Shown: in pieces, positions 21,660-32,835 of the stretch
How positions within the stretch are numbered: position 1 is the stretch's first letter
Layout of the letters: the number at the start of each line of letters is the position of its first letter
DNA from: Sodiomyces alkalinus F11
Lineage: Eukaryota > Ascomycota > Sordariomycetes > Glomerellales > Plectosphaerellaceae
Assembly: GCF_003711515.1 (NCBI RefSeq)
Contig: NW_021167089.1
Coordinates: 7,296 to 71,295, forward strand
Direction: 5' to 3'
DNA length: 64,000 nucleotides
The notes under the pieces: model-generated
The model's input: the letters and a program-made list of their open reading frames with translations, nothing else
Database searches by the model: none
What the model was told of the DNA's origin: nothing
Translations under genes and position numbers: made by a program

Positions 21660-23926
21660 CTAGAGCCTTGCACGAGCCTGGCCCAACATATCCCAATCAC
21701 TCTCCGTGAAAGGGACGTACTCGGACGACCCAGCGGGGAGCCAGAAGAACAGATCTCGCTCCCCGCCTGGGACCTTCGTACCCCTGGCCCGAGGGTCAAC
21801 CCCTTCCTCCCTAAGGGGCACCTTACTATGCTTGTGATTATCGGTGCTCATGCCGCCGACGCCACCGTCCCGGACACGAAGGAAGACCGGCACGGCGTAG
21901 GGGGGCAGCTTGGACCTCAGCAAAGCCGCCAACCCTTCGGTCCCCTCGGTCCCCGCAGTCCCACCGTCCTGCCTCCAAACGAGAGCGACGCATCCAGCCC
22001 TGCCCTCGTGGCCTGGGATCTTCACCCCGTAAACGTTCGCCTCCGCGACGCGCGCATCGGAGCCCAGCACCTGCGCCACCTCCGTGGTGGACACGTTCTC
22101 CCCTTTCCAGCGGTACGTGTCGCCGAGCCGGTCCAAGAAATGCCAGTGTCCGTCGGCGTCGCGGCGGAGCGCGTCGCCCGTCCGGAAGTAGACGTCGCCC
22201 TTCTCGAACACGTCCCTGAGCAGCTTCTTCTGCGTCGCGTCCTCGGCTTGCCAGTACCCGGCCCAGGCCGAGGGGGACGGCAGCTTGACGAGGATCTCGC
22301 CCCCTTGGTCGTACGGCACGCGCTTCGCGAAGCCGGTCTTTGGTGACCGCCAGACGTCCCCCGTGTCTGGGTCGATGTGGACCGGCACGTACGTCTTGTG
22401 GAATTTTCGACGGAGGAGCCAGCCGTGGTGGCCTACGGCGCCGATGCCGAATCCGGGGCTCCGGTAATGCTTTACCAGCGTGAGGACGCCTTCGGTGCTG
22501 GCGTAGAATTCGCCAATGTCCGAGACGCCGAAGCGTTCCTGTCAATCATTAGCCCAGGGTAAGGTATAAGTTATTTCCCCCTTTTTTCCTTCTTTTCTTC
22601 GTTTCTTCTTTTCCCCTCCCTTACCTGGAATTTGGTCCACAACTCAGGACCGAGTCCGTTTCCCCAAATGAGCCGAATCTGGTGTTTACGGTCGTTTGGC
22701 GAAGGGGGGGCAGAGAGCAAATAGCGCACCAGCTCCCCGACTATTGTTTCTCAGTCCCCCTATCTATAGACTATAACAGTCACCCCGGTAGACCGGGAAG
22801 GGGAGAAACGCACCATAGACAAACACAGTTGACTTGCTTTGTATGCAATCATCCCAAAACCGCGACAGTGAGAATTTCGGAGCCACGGCAATGGAAATGC
22901 CACTCATTAAATCGTTCATCGCCGCGATCCCTCCGGTGCCGTGATACAGAGGGATGCAATAATAGGTCCGGTCACCATCTGGGCCTGGCCGCTGCCCAAA
23001 GGTTTTTGGGAGCAGGGACGCCGAGGGATAGTTGCGAGCCACAGTCAGAGGGAACGCCTTTGGCAGTCCGGTAGTTCCGCTGTCCACCGGTTAGAAAGAT
23101 TTAATTGTTCCGTTGTGAGGAAGTTGAGGAGGATGAGAAGTTGAGACCAGAGGAGGTCGCCTACCTAGTGTACATGAGAGCCAAAGGCAGCACCACGTCC
23201 CGTTCGAAGCAGTCCACCGGAGCCCTCTCGGGGACGTTCCCGGCAATGCCGGCCTTCAAAGAGCCCGAAAGCCTGATGGTCTCGACGCCGATCTCCCTTA
23301 GCTGTGCATCGGCGGCTTCCATGCGCGAGACGCAGTCTTGGGCGTCGTCGTACAAGAGGAACCACGTGCCCGCCAGACGGACACAGTGAACCAAAGCATC
23401 CGAGGCCAGGTTGTAGTTGACCAGGGCCGGGGCGGCGCCGATGGAGAGGAGGCCCATCCACACGAAGAGCAGCTCGGGCGAGTTGTACAGGTAGACGCCG
23501 ACATACTGAGAGGGCGAGACGCCTAGGGCCTGGAAGTAGCGGCCGTACTGGCACACGCGCTCGTAGGTCTGCGTCCAGGTGTACTGGGCCTGGCGAGACC
23601 ATATACAGGGCGCGTTTCCGAGGCGGCGGGCGGCGGCTTCGAAGAGGAAGAAGCCGGAAGCCTTTTTTTGTTCGACTGTGAGTATGTTAGAAGGGGGGGG
23701 GGGGAGGGAGAAGGGGGAAAAAAAGAAAAAAAAGGAAAAAGAAAAAGAAAACCCCCTTACCCGCCCTTGCAAAGTTACGCTCACCCTGCTTGGCTCGCGA
23801 TAGCTGGTCGAGATCTTTGGTGATGTGAAATTTGGCATCTAGATATGCCGACCCTGCGGCTATACCGACGAGGGCCATCAGCCCCTGAGGCATGCCTTGT
23901 AGAATTGTATCGAGTGGCAGCGACAT
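21660..23926 (-). CDS. cefD1: Acyl-CoA ligase, isopenicillinyl-CoA ligase candidate (CefD1-like)
   Basis: Five exons (23926-23785, 23675-23165, 23079-22814, 22740-22625, 22538-21660) encode about 637 aa of the FATP/very-long-chain acyl-CoA synthetase type. The N-terminus has a hydrophobic stretch (GLMALVGIAAGSAYL). The AMP/ATP-binding core [10 protein letters not shown] is at 216-225; GEFYASTEG, YFRTGD (to 467) and FLDRLGDTYRWKGENVS follow. The C-terminus ARL fits a peroxisomal PTS1. In A. chrysogenum, CefD1 activates isopenicillin N to its CoA ester so that CefD2 can epimerise it. The divergent pairing with a racemase gene, several introns and linkage to pcbC all match that system. Without context it would be called a fatty-acid CoA ligase. 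The A|GTAGGC to CAG|C junction rebuilds the SGTTG motif, supporting the splice model. Confidence 0.88.
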
Positions 23927-24747
23927 GTCGATTATCGATGCACTAGCTTAGAGGTGGACAGCAGAGTTGCTCAGCGTCAACGGTCAGACGTCTAAGGTCC
24001 AGCCTCTACTTGGACCAGTAACAGTAAGTCCAATCCGTACAACGTACAGGTGGTCAGCACTGAGCAGGCTACGATTAGGGGCTGTTGGGCTACAAACCCC
24101 TGGGTGCACGTGGTTTAGGGGCTCGGGGAAAAGATACTGGTGAGTCCTCGGGAGGGCAGACCGCCAGTTTACAAAGTTTCATTGCAAACAAGACTTGGGA
24201 CAAATGAAAATGGTTATTGGCCCATGTGGCCATGCCATTCTCGGTCTAGAAGGTTAGAAGTTCCCTGCCCTGTTCCACAGACGGATCCCTGGGATACTAC
24301 ACTGTACGAGAGAAGCAGGTCCAGAACACTGCAATCCGCAGACAGTGGCCGGTTGATTTATTAATGACTCCGCCGGCCATACATGTACGTTGCATCATGC
24401 ATGCGTTCAGGACCGATGGGAGATGCATGGCTTCGGCAGTCATTACGAAGTACCGGTATGATAAGTTCTCTCCCGTTGAACCTGTAATTAGGGCCCAGGA
24501 GGATACCTAAATTGGTCTTCTGCACCCTCCCTCGCTTCCTTCCGAAGCCCCTAGCTACAAATAGCAGGTGGTTCTTCATTTCCCAACAGGAAGGCAAAGA
24601 TGGACTCGAGCGTGACTTGATCGGGTTTAGGGCCGTGGCAAATGAAGGGCCAAGGACTGGTGCTCAGGGGCTATAAGTTCCTACCCGCATCCAGTGACAG
24701 TAGTGCCATTGCATTGGACAGATATCCCGTGATCGTCCTTATATGCT

Positions 24748-24800
24748 CCACGTGTACACGTGTACAACTCGTACACGTACTGTACACGTACACGTAGTAC
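24748..24800. repeat. TACACGTG/GTACACGT palindrome cluster
   Basis: About 50 bp consist of overlapping copies of GTACACGT and its complement, including two CACGTG E-boxes spaced 8 bp start to start. The density of short palindromes is striking against the surrounding DNA and lies roughly midway between the two divergent genes. Confidence 0.7.
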
Positions 24801-25038
24801 ATTTTTCTGTTCAAACGATTAACCCATGTCCATTGATTTTATGGCATTTGATGTTTCAACGGTGGAAACGGTCCGGCCGCTAAGCGACCCGTGCTCCACG
24901 CGGAACACGGGGATTTATAGAGACCGTCGCAACGTGGCGCGACGTGGCGTCGGCTCGCTTCGGACCGAGGTCGGACCCAGTTAGGACGAGGTGCCTCGTG
25001 ACGGTGATTGTACATTGTACACTACAACGTACAACGTA

Positions 25039-25129
25039 ACAAAAAAAAGAAGAAGAAAACAAGAGAAAAAGAAGAGAAAAAGAAGAGAAAAAGAAGAGAA
25101 AAAGAAGAGAAAAAGAAGAAAAAAAAAAC
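25039..25129. repeat. Purine microsatellite (AAGAAGAGAAA-type)
   Basis: A run of GAAGAGAAAAA-like units forms an almost pure purine strand about 90 bp long, ending about 155 bp upstream of the cefD2-like start. Such tracts are often nucleosome-poor promoter elements in fungi. Confidence 0.75.
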
Positions 25130-25285
25130 CCCCGCGCTCAATCAAAATAAGGAGTCACTCCGCAGTCCACCAGATTGGTCGTTTCAGTGTTCTTCTTTTC
25201 CGTACGGTGGTAGTCACGAAAATCGACTTCTCACGTCATCTTGGGACTTGGGTGGCGAGTTTTCATTTTCCTCTCATTTCCTCTC

Positions 25286-26641
25286 ATGACGCGGCCTCCT
25301 CCCTTGGCCGGCATACGTGTCGTGGAGCTCGCCGGCCTGGCGCCAGGTTCGTGTTCTCTGGCTCTCTCTCTCTCTCTCTGATTTTTGAGTATTGTTGGAT
25401 GTTGTTTAATTTTTCATTTTTTTATTTAAAAAAAGAGTGACAAAAGAGAAAAGAGAAAAGAGAAAAGAGAAACGGATCAAGTCTCAAGAAACAAGACACA
25501 AGACAAAAACGAAAATGTCTAACACCCTCGCATAGGCCCTTTCTGCGGTCTTGTCCTCGCCGATTACGGCGCATCCGTCCTCCGCATCGATGGGCCTCGC
25601 TCCCCGAAAGGCGACGTCTTAGCCAGACACAAGTCATCCCTATGTCTCGACTTGAAGCACCCTCCGTCCCGAGATGTCCTGCTCGAGCTGCTGGCCCGCG
25701 CCGACGTGCTCATCGACCCCTTTCGCCCCGGCGTCCTCGAAAGACTGGGCCTATCGCCCCACGAGGTCCTCCTCAAAAGGAACCCCCGACTCGTAGTGGC
25801 CCGCCTCACGGGGTTCCGCCGAGACGGCAAGTATCGCGACATGGCAGGCCACGACATCAACTACCTCGCCGTATCCGGCGTGCTCTCCATGCTGGGCCGC
25901 CCCGCCGACACCCCGCTCCCACCCGCCAACCTGCTGGGCGACTTCGCCGGCGGGGGCGCCATGTGCGTGCTGGGCATCCTCATGGCGCTGGTTGCGCGCC
26001 AGGCAGCAGCAGCGGGGGGCGCGGGCCAGGTGGTGGAGGCCAACATGGTGGATGGATCAGCTTACCTGGCGACGATGCCGCGGCTGGCGACGAAGACGGC
26101 CTTCTGGAACGCCGCGCGCGGGGAGAACGTTCTGGATGGAGGGTGTCCCTGGTACGACACGTACAGGACCAAGCAGTCGCAGTCCGTCGAGTCGGGCGTG
26201 GACGAATACGTCGCTGTCGGGGCGCTGGAGCCTCGTTTCTATGACGCGCTGTTGCGGGGGCTGGGTCTCGATCCGGCGACCTTGCCACCCAGGGAGGACA
26301 AGACGCAGTGGCCCGCGCTACGATCCGTGTTGCGGGCCAAGTTTGCGGAGAAGACGCGGAAGGAATGGGAGGGTGTGTTCGATGGCCTGGATGCATGCGT
26401 AACGCCGGTACTGGGCCAAGCTGAACTGGAGCGGGAGGGGTTCCTGCAGCGTCTCCCCGTTCACATGTCTCACACGCCCGGGAAGGCGATCCCACATGGC
26501 CAGGGCGATTGGACAGGAGGCACTCTGGCGCATGGCTTCGGAGGGGAGGAGGTGTTGTCTGAGTGGACCGGGTGGGCGGAGGGAGTCGACTACACCAAGA
26601 CGGCAAGTGGAATTGCCGTTCGGATGAGGGCTAAGCTGTAG
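25286..26641 (+). CDS. cefD2: Alpha-methylacyl-CoA racemase family, isopenicillinyl-CoA epimerase candidate (CefD2-like)
   Basis: Two exons (25286-25346, 25536-26641) encode about 388 aa of the CoA-transferase family III/racemase fold. The start [21 protein letters not shown] leads directly into the conserved [19 protein letters not shown]. Catalytic residues align with characterised racemases: His126 in [11 protein letters not shown], Asp156 in [10 protein letters not shown], and Glu252 in [12 protein letters not shown]. The C-terminus AKL is a canonical peroxisomal PTS1. In A. chrysogenum, CefD2 has one intron, about 380 residues and is divergent from cefD1; all three features are seen here. 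It would convert isopenicillinyl-CoA to penicillinyl-CoA. A housekeeping racemase for branched fatty acids is the alternative, but linkage to pcbC and pcbAB favours the epimerase role. Confidence 0.9.
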
Positions 26642-27090
26642 CTAACCGGAGGGGGGTAAAGGGGGGACCAACCAGATTCGCAGTAGTAGTCTGAGATGTG
26701 AGATACGGTGTGGGAGACACTACCCATTCGTGCATCAGACATGGTCGTCGCATATGCACTCATATATTGCTGTGTTTTTAGGTGCTTTCGGCAGTCAAGT
26801 TGAAGACCAAAGTTCTTTTCTTCTTTTTTTTTTCTTCCTTTTTTCCCCTTTTTTAGGAGATGGTTACGACTCAGGAGGTCTGCTATGCAGTGTTATCCCG
26901 AAGACAAACGGACAAATTAAAACAGACGGGTAAAGCCAAGGTAGTATTTCTCTTTCTTCTTCCTCTTCTTTCCCTACATGTATGTATGGATAATAGCGAA
27001 AAGGGGTGTATGGTCAAATCCGGCCTATCTTGCCGATTCCAGGTGAGTCGCGTCCCGATCTATGCTGCCCCCCTTTTCTTCACCCCACGT
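26642..27090. other. 3' flank of cefD2-like gene up to the retrotransposon
   Basis: Pyrimidine-rich DNA with no recognisable gene. The last 5 bases (27086-27090, CACGT) are the left copy of the retrotransposon's target duplication. Confidence 0.6.
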
Positions 27091-27296
27091 TGTCGAATAG
27101 ACCACAGTCTTTTCGGTTACGTAATGGGCCGGATTGCCAAGAGTATAATCCGGGTGGACGCTTACAGAATCTGCACTATATAAAATACGGTGGCAGCGTT
27201 TCCCTGATAGTCTAAGACAGTTAAAAATTATACATAATTACCTTAATTAATTTCGACTTATTTTTATTCATGATTTTAACTACGCTTTATCTGATA
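27091..27296 (+). repeat. 5' LTR
   Basis: This 206-bp repeat matches 32545-32749 apart from scattered C/T and G/A transitions and a 1-bp length difference. Its end has changed from the expected CA to TA, consistent with RIP. Confidence 0.92.
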
Positions 27297-30200
27297 ATTA
27301 AGAGTCTCACTTGCTAAGTGAAGATATACCCATTTTACCTACCCTTTACCACTACTACCGAATTAAGAAGCTATCTAGCTACGCCGATATAGCGTGTTAA
27401 TCTACAAATAACTATTAAGATATCGTATCTTAGCCCTATTACGTATAAAACCTATAAGGATTAGGAGCTCTAGCGACACCTGTACGAATCGGTTACCACC
27501 TATAATAACGTGTGGAGGTTTCTCCGCCCAGTCGATCCGACTTAGTTCCCTGAGGAGCCTATAATACCGGATTACGGTTCTTTCCTCTCTATAACACCTA
27601 AGCGTACGCCTATATAATATCTCGACCTTACGGACGTTAGCTAGAAAGCATACGACGTCGAAATCGCGCGCTGGAAGATCCTATAAACGCAATACGACAG
27701 CTACCTAAAGGGGATCAATGCTATACTAACCTAGCAGGTTAATACTATCGACTACAGCCGCAGATAACTACTACGAGGAGGCACACCTCGCGAGGTGTAT
27801 AAAGCCGTTAAACGCGATACGGATTAGTACCTGGCCACCCGCTAAACCGACACCCACGAAGAGTATATCGAGTATGCCTATTACCCTGCGAATAGCCTTA
27901 AGAAGCTCGGGGAGTGGTTAGATATATGGCAGCTACTACTATAAAGCTGTGAAGATACCGGTTCAAAGCCCGCCACGCATATATAGGTTATAGACTTCTT
28001 TAGAGGTATACGCCCCTATACCGGCCGCGATTAGACTAAGGCCGAGGGTCGCCTAGTAGATAACCAGGTAGTTATACCCGAAGACCTTTACACCCTTAGT
28101 CAGAAGTATATTAACACCAGACTTAAAGACTAAGGAAAACGCGGTAGCCACCGCGCTATAGTATTCCCTGCACTATATACCGGAAGCGAAGAGGGTGAAG
28201 ATACCTTAGAGGCCACGGCTAAGCCCCGTAAGAAGGGCGGCCGTGGGAAGAATAAAGCTAAGAATCCTATTACCGCGGTATCTATAGCCACACCTTTAGC
28301 TACTTTAGCTACTTTACCTACTTTAACTAACCGTTCCTCTTCTAAACGCCGCTAATCTGCTCTATAGAGAGGTTAGATCTACTGCGTATACGCTATACCT
28401 GGTCACGATATTAACGCCTGCTTCTATTTATTCCCGGATACGGTATATAACGATTAGATCCCCTTCGAGAGCACTAAAATAACCGTCTAAGGGATCCTTA
28501 AATACGACCCCTCGCTACGCGCGGAAGTAGAAGAACTGCGCGCCGTAAAGAAGGTGAAGAAGGATATAAGCCGGGATTCTGTATAGCTTAAAGAGGCGTG
28601 ACTTAATTATAGTAGCGTCCGCGGCGTCTCCCACGCCGCCACCTTTATAGCTAGCACTACTACTAGCTACCCTCTTCGAACCTCTGCTATCCTCGATTCC
28701 GGTACTACTATTTATATTTTGAACGATTTTTCCCGTTTTTTAGATTGTATACCCGTAACGCCGGGAGACTACGTAGTTATAGGCAGTTTATCCCTGCCTA
28801 TTAAAGGTTATAGTAACGTGACCGTGAGATTAAACAGACTAATAGGAGGCCTTAATTTTAGGCTATTAAACGTCGCCTACTACGAGGATTTTACCTATAA
28901 TTTAATCTCTAACTAACGCCTATATCTTCGAGGATACTAGTAGGATTAGAAGCTACTAAATAACTGTATTCGGCGTTCCGATAAATCTATACTATACTAG
29001 CTAAGTCACCGCTTCGATTAAACCGTTATTAAATATATGCCCTCTGACTAATCTACGGCTGCTTTTCTAGGCTCTTCTTCTTCTTCTTCTGCCACCCGAA
29101 AAGGCGTCTATAAATCGACGATATAGTATCTAAGAACTACGGAGGGTATCTTATAGTATCTATACCTAGGGCACGCAGGCCCTAAACCACTTAGGCACCT
29201 AAAAGAGCAGACGTAGGAGGTTAAAATCAAAGGACTAATAACTATCGACTATAAGGCCTACGAGCTTATAAAGATAAAACGGCACGTTAGTAGGCGCCCT
29301 CGCACTACACCTACCTACGCAGGGGAGCGATAGGCGATTAATTTTACGGATTTTGAACGAACGTCCGACGGGGACTTAAGGTTTATGTTTTTCACCGACC
29401 GTTATAGTGGTTTTACGGCCACCTACGTTATAAAAAGCAAGCTGGTAGTGGATATCCTTATAATAATTAAGGAATTCCTCGCCTGGGTAGACCGTTAATT
29501 AGGCTATAAGGTGCGCGTTTGCGAATCTGATAACGAACTAACTTAATCCCACGATATCACCTAATTCCTGCGTGACGAGGGCATCCTTTTAGAGGTATCT
29601 GCTACCGACACTCAAGTATAGAACGGGGGTGCCGAACGCGCTGCTGCCGTGGTTATTTCAAAGGGTTATACGATAAATATCCACGTAAAACTATCGCCGT
29701 TTATATAGCCTAAGGCTATTCCCACGGCAGTATACGTCTATAACCGGACGCCATGAAGGCAGTAAAAGGATTGGAAAACGCCCTACGAGGCCCTCTTTGA
29801 AAGGAAGCCGATTTTATTACACCTTCGAGCTTACGGCTATAAGGCGTACGCGATAATAAAGGACGCCCAGAAGGCTACTAATAAGCTATTAAATCGTATT
29901 GCTCCTCACGCCTATATCGGCTACCTCGTCGGCTACGATTCTACTAATATTTTCCGTATCTGGGTGCCTGGCCTACGCCGCTATAACCGCGTTATTCGAA
30001 CGCGCGATATGGATTTTAACGAACGCGCCTTCTTCAACGGCGATATCGCCACCTTTAAGGACAACCTCCGTTAATCAATGAGGAGTAATTAGAAGACCTG
30101 ATTAGTTAGATCGAGCAGGAGAGGGCTAGAGATTCACGGCCGTTTACGGACGTATAAGCTAAGGACCCCCCCCTTTATATAACTGCTTATTTTAAATTAT

Positions 30201-32544
30201 TAGATCCGGGGATAAACGCCCCCGGATCCCCTTCCTCGACGGCTTTACCGTTAAGGTTATAGTCCGTAATACCCGGCCGTAAGGGGGTAGAGGAGGCTAT
30301 TTTAAGTTAATCAGGACAAGATTTAGGTTATAAATAGTGTGATTTAGCCGGTATAGCGCCTGATTACCGTCTATATCCGTCCGATCTATTACTTCCTACT
30401 CTACTAGTAACCCCGCCGTCGATTATAGCGCTAATAGCAACTGTTATATTAGGAAACCGTGATACCCCTGCGGCCGCAGGGTTCTAGGATAACGGAACAC
30501 GGTGCTACGATACCCTTATAGCTACGGCTACAGGGCTCCTATTAAATAAAGGAGCGTAACTAATTCGGTAAGGAGATAGCTGGAAAAGAGACTATTAGGT
30601 TATAGTATTTAACGCTGGCCGTTACGCACCTAATATATATATATTAAATAGGACTCCGCTAACTAAATTACGGTTAAAAAGGTCCACGCCTATAGCATTA
30701 TAACGACGCTTAATAACACCCCGCGAATCCACGGCCCCGGCGGCAGCTATTAGAAGCACGTCCCGGGAGGCTATCTCGGGAAATATGACCCCGGCGGTTA
30801 CTTCGGCGGGTACTCCGGCGGTTATCCCGGCTACCGCAGAGATCCACCGTAAAGACCTCCCTCCTCCTCCGAAGAACCCTCGCGATATACCCTCGCACCC
30901 TTACGGCCACCTATTCCGACAGGTATAAGAAGACTACCTGCGGAGCCACGAAGAGATAGGGTTATAGATACGGGTGCCGGCATCCGTAGCAGATAGATAT
31001 CAGGTTCTTAATTCGATATGGGTAATAATATATAAGTTCGATAAATATAGATTTCTATATAAATGTAAGGTAAGGCTTATAGTGCGAGGAGATTAGCAGT
31101 ATTAATCCTCGCTTAAGGAGACGTACGCAGTAACACAGCTATCGCCGCCCGATTTAACCTTACGCTATTATAATTTAACGTTATAAACGCGTTTATATAC
31201 GCGCCCCTCCCCCACGATATCTTTATATACCCGCCGCCAGGCTTTCCAGCCCTTAGGAGTCGTTTACACCTGAAAAAGGCGTTATATAGACTTAAGAAGT
31301 CTCCACTACTTTAGTAAAAGCACTTTTCGGCTATCCTTTTAACGGACGGCTTCTAGATAGTGCCGTAAGAACCGTGTTATTTTCTACGCCGCGGTTTAAT
31401 CCTATTCTTCTATGTTAACGATATCGTTATTACTTATAAGGAATAATATAAGACGTAGATAGAGCAGGCCATTAATAACCTGCAACGCCACTATAACCTA
31501 TAAAGTAGCGATCCTCTATAGTAGTTTCTTAGTATTAAGGTTATTCGCGACCGCGTCGCCCGTAAAATCTGGTTATCATAACACGACTACGTTACTAAGT
31601 TAGAACGCCTATTAAAGCCGAATAGCAAACATAGCAGTAACTATCGCCTAACGTACGTAATTCAGGTTATAGAGCTACTACCCTATTCAGGGACCTCGAC
31701 TAACGTTAAAAGCTATTAACGGAAGATAGGATCTATACTATACGCAGTAGTGATATCACGGCCTAATATCGCGTTTATAGTATCTAGGCTATACCGGTTC
31801 AACGTCAATCCAGGGCCTATTCACCACGAGGCCGCCGATTATCTAATCCTCTATCTGATTAATAGCCAATCGTTTACGTTAGAACTAGGGGGTGGCGATA
31901 CTATTAAAATCTACACTAACGCCTCCTTGACCGATAATACCCTCGATCGAAAGAGCAGTTAAGCCTATATAATACGCTTATTTAGCAGTATAATAGCATG
32001 GCGCGCTAATAAGCAGGATACGGTTATAACGTCTATAACGGAAGCAGAGCTATTAGCGTTAGTATAAGATGTAAAAGAGGGTATCTTCATATAACGCCTA
32101 TTACTTAGTATAGGAGTGGAATTTAACGATCCGGAATTAAGGATCTTATACGACAATAACCAAATAATTCGATTAGTCAATTATGAGATCAGCACGTTAA
32201 TAACGCGCCTCCGCCACGTCGATATCCACGGCCACTAGTTACGTTAAGCAAAGGAATAAGGGTAAATACTCGTAACGTACGTTACGAGCGCGGAAATAAT
32301 GGCAGACGGATTAACGAAGGCGTTATACGGCGAGAAATTTAAGATATTCAGGTCCTAGGTGGGCGTGATAGATATACGGGAACGGTTATCGCAGAAACAG
32401 CTAGAGGAAGTCCGGATAGAATATTTGAAGGACCTAGAGGATGAATTTAAGGGCGGCTATAGCGAACAGATTATATAGCTAGATTGTCTGCCGATTACGA
32501 ATAGCTTTAATCGCCTAACTAACGTTTAGGGCGATTAGGGGGTG
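27297..32544 (+). pseudogene. Decayed Copia gag-pol
   Basis: No long open frame remains; the longest fragments are about 60-70 codons (for example 28719-28916, following the protease motif, and 31750-31962, spanning the reverse transcriptase/RNase H region). In-frame TAG and TAA stand where Copia proteins usually carry Gln or Trp, as C-to-T change on either strand would produce. The reverse transcriptase active site, normally Tyr-Val-Asp-Asp, reads Tyr-Val-Asn-Asp near 31415, so the first catalytic Asp of the pair is lost. The element cannot encode active proteins. Confidence 0.88.
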
Positions 32545-32749
32545 TGTCGAATAGACCACAGTCTTTTCGGTTATATAATAGGCCGGATTACCAAGAGTAT
32601 AATCCGGGTAGACGCTTGCAGAATCTGCACTATATAAAATACGGTGGCAGCGTTTCCCTGACGGTCTGAGACAGTCAAAAATTATACATAATTGCCTCAA
32701 TTAATTTCGACCTATTTTTGTGACGATTTTGACTACGCTTTATCTGACA
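32545..32749 (+). repeat. 3' LTR
   Basis: This 205-bp repeat begins TGTCGAATAG and ends TGACA, directly followed by the right CACGT duplication. A purine-rich stretch immediately before it (GGGCGATTAGGGGG) is the likely plus-strand primer site. Confidence 0.92.
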
Positions 32750-32835
32750 CACGTCGGCATACGAATCTTCACCCCTAGTCGTCGATCTGTGGAGCTCAAG
32801 ATATGCCGGCGTCCCACTTACAGTGTAACCTTACA

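Larger units (their letters stand above)
23927..25285. promoter_or_regulatory. Divergent promoter between cefD1-like and cefD2-like genes
   Basis: This 1.36 kb region should drive both epimerisation genes. Motifs seen by eye: three CACGTG E-boxes (24107-24112, 24749-24754, 24757-24762); CCAAT at 24030-24034 and its complement at 24216-24220 and 24511-24515; and a PacC-type GCCAAG at 24649-24654. CCAAT-binding complexes and PacC are known regulators of fungal beta-lactam genes; binding at these sites is inferred. Confidence 0.6.
27091..32749 (+). mobile_element. Full-length Ty1/Copia LTR retrotransposon, decayed with RIP-like mutations
   Basis: The 5659-bp element has near-identical LTRs at both ends and a 5-bp target duplication CACGT (27086-27090 and 32750-32754). 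Each LTR starts TGTCGAATAG; the right one ends TGACA. Coding remnants read on the plus strand in Copia order: a zinc-knuckle-like stretch near 28380, a protease Asp-Ser-Gly motif near 28695, the integrase zinc finger and core around 29160-29660, reverse transcriptase around 31150-31600, and RNase H around 31900-32330. Protease before integrase before reverse transcriptase identifies Copia rather than Gypsy. Stop codons occur throughout. CA and TG dinucleotides are scarce and TA is abundant, the RIP signature. It lies between cefD2-like and pcbC. Confidence 0.93.

Noticed and set aside
30710..30910. Arg-rich frame on the minus strand within the retrotransposon
   Set aside because: It is antisense to decayed Copia DNA and has no independent support.
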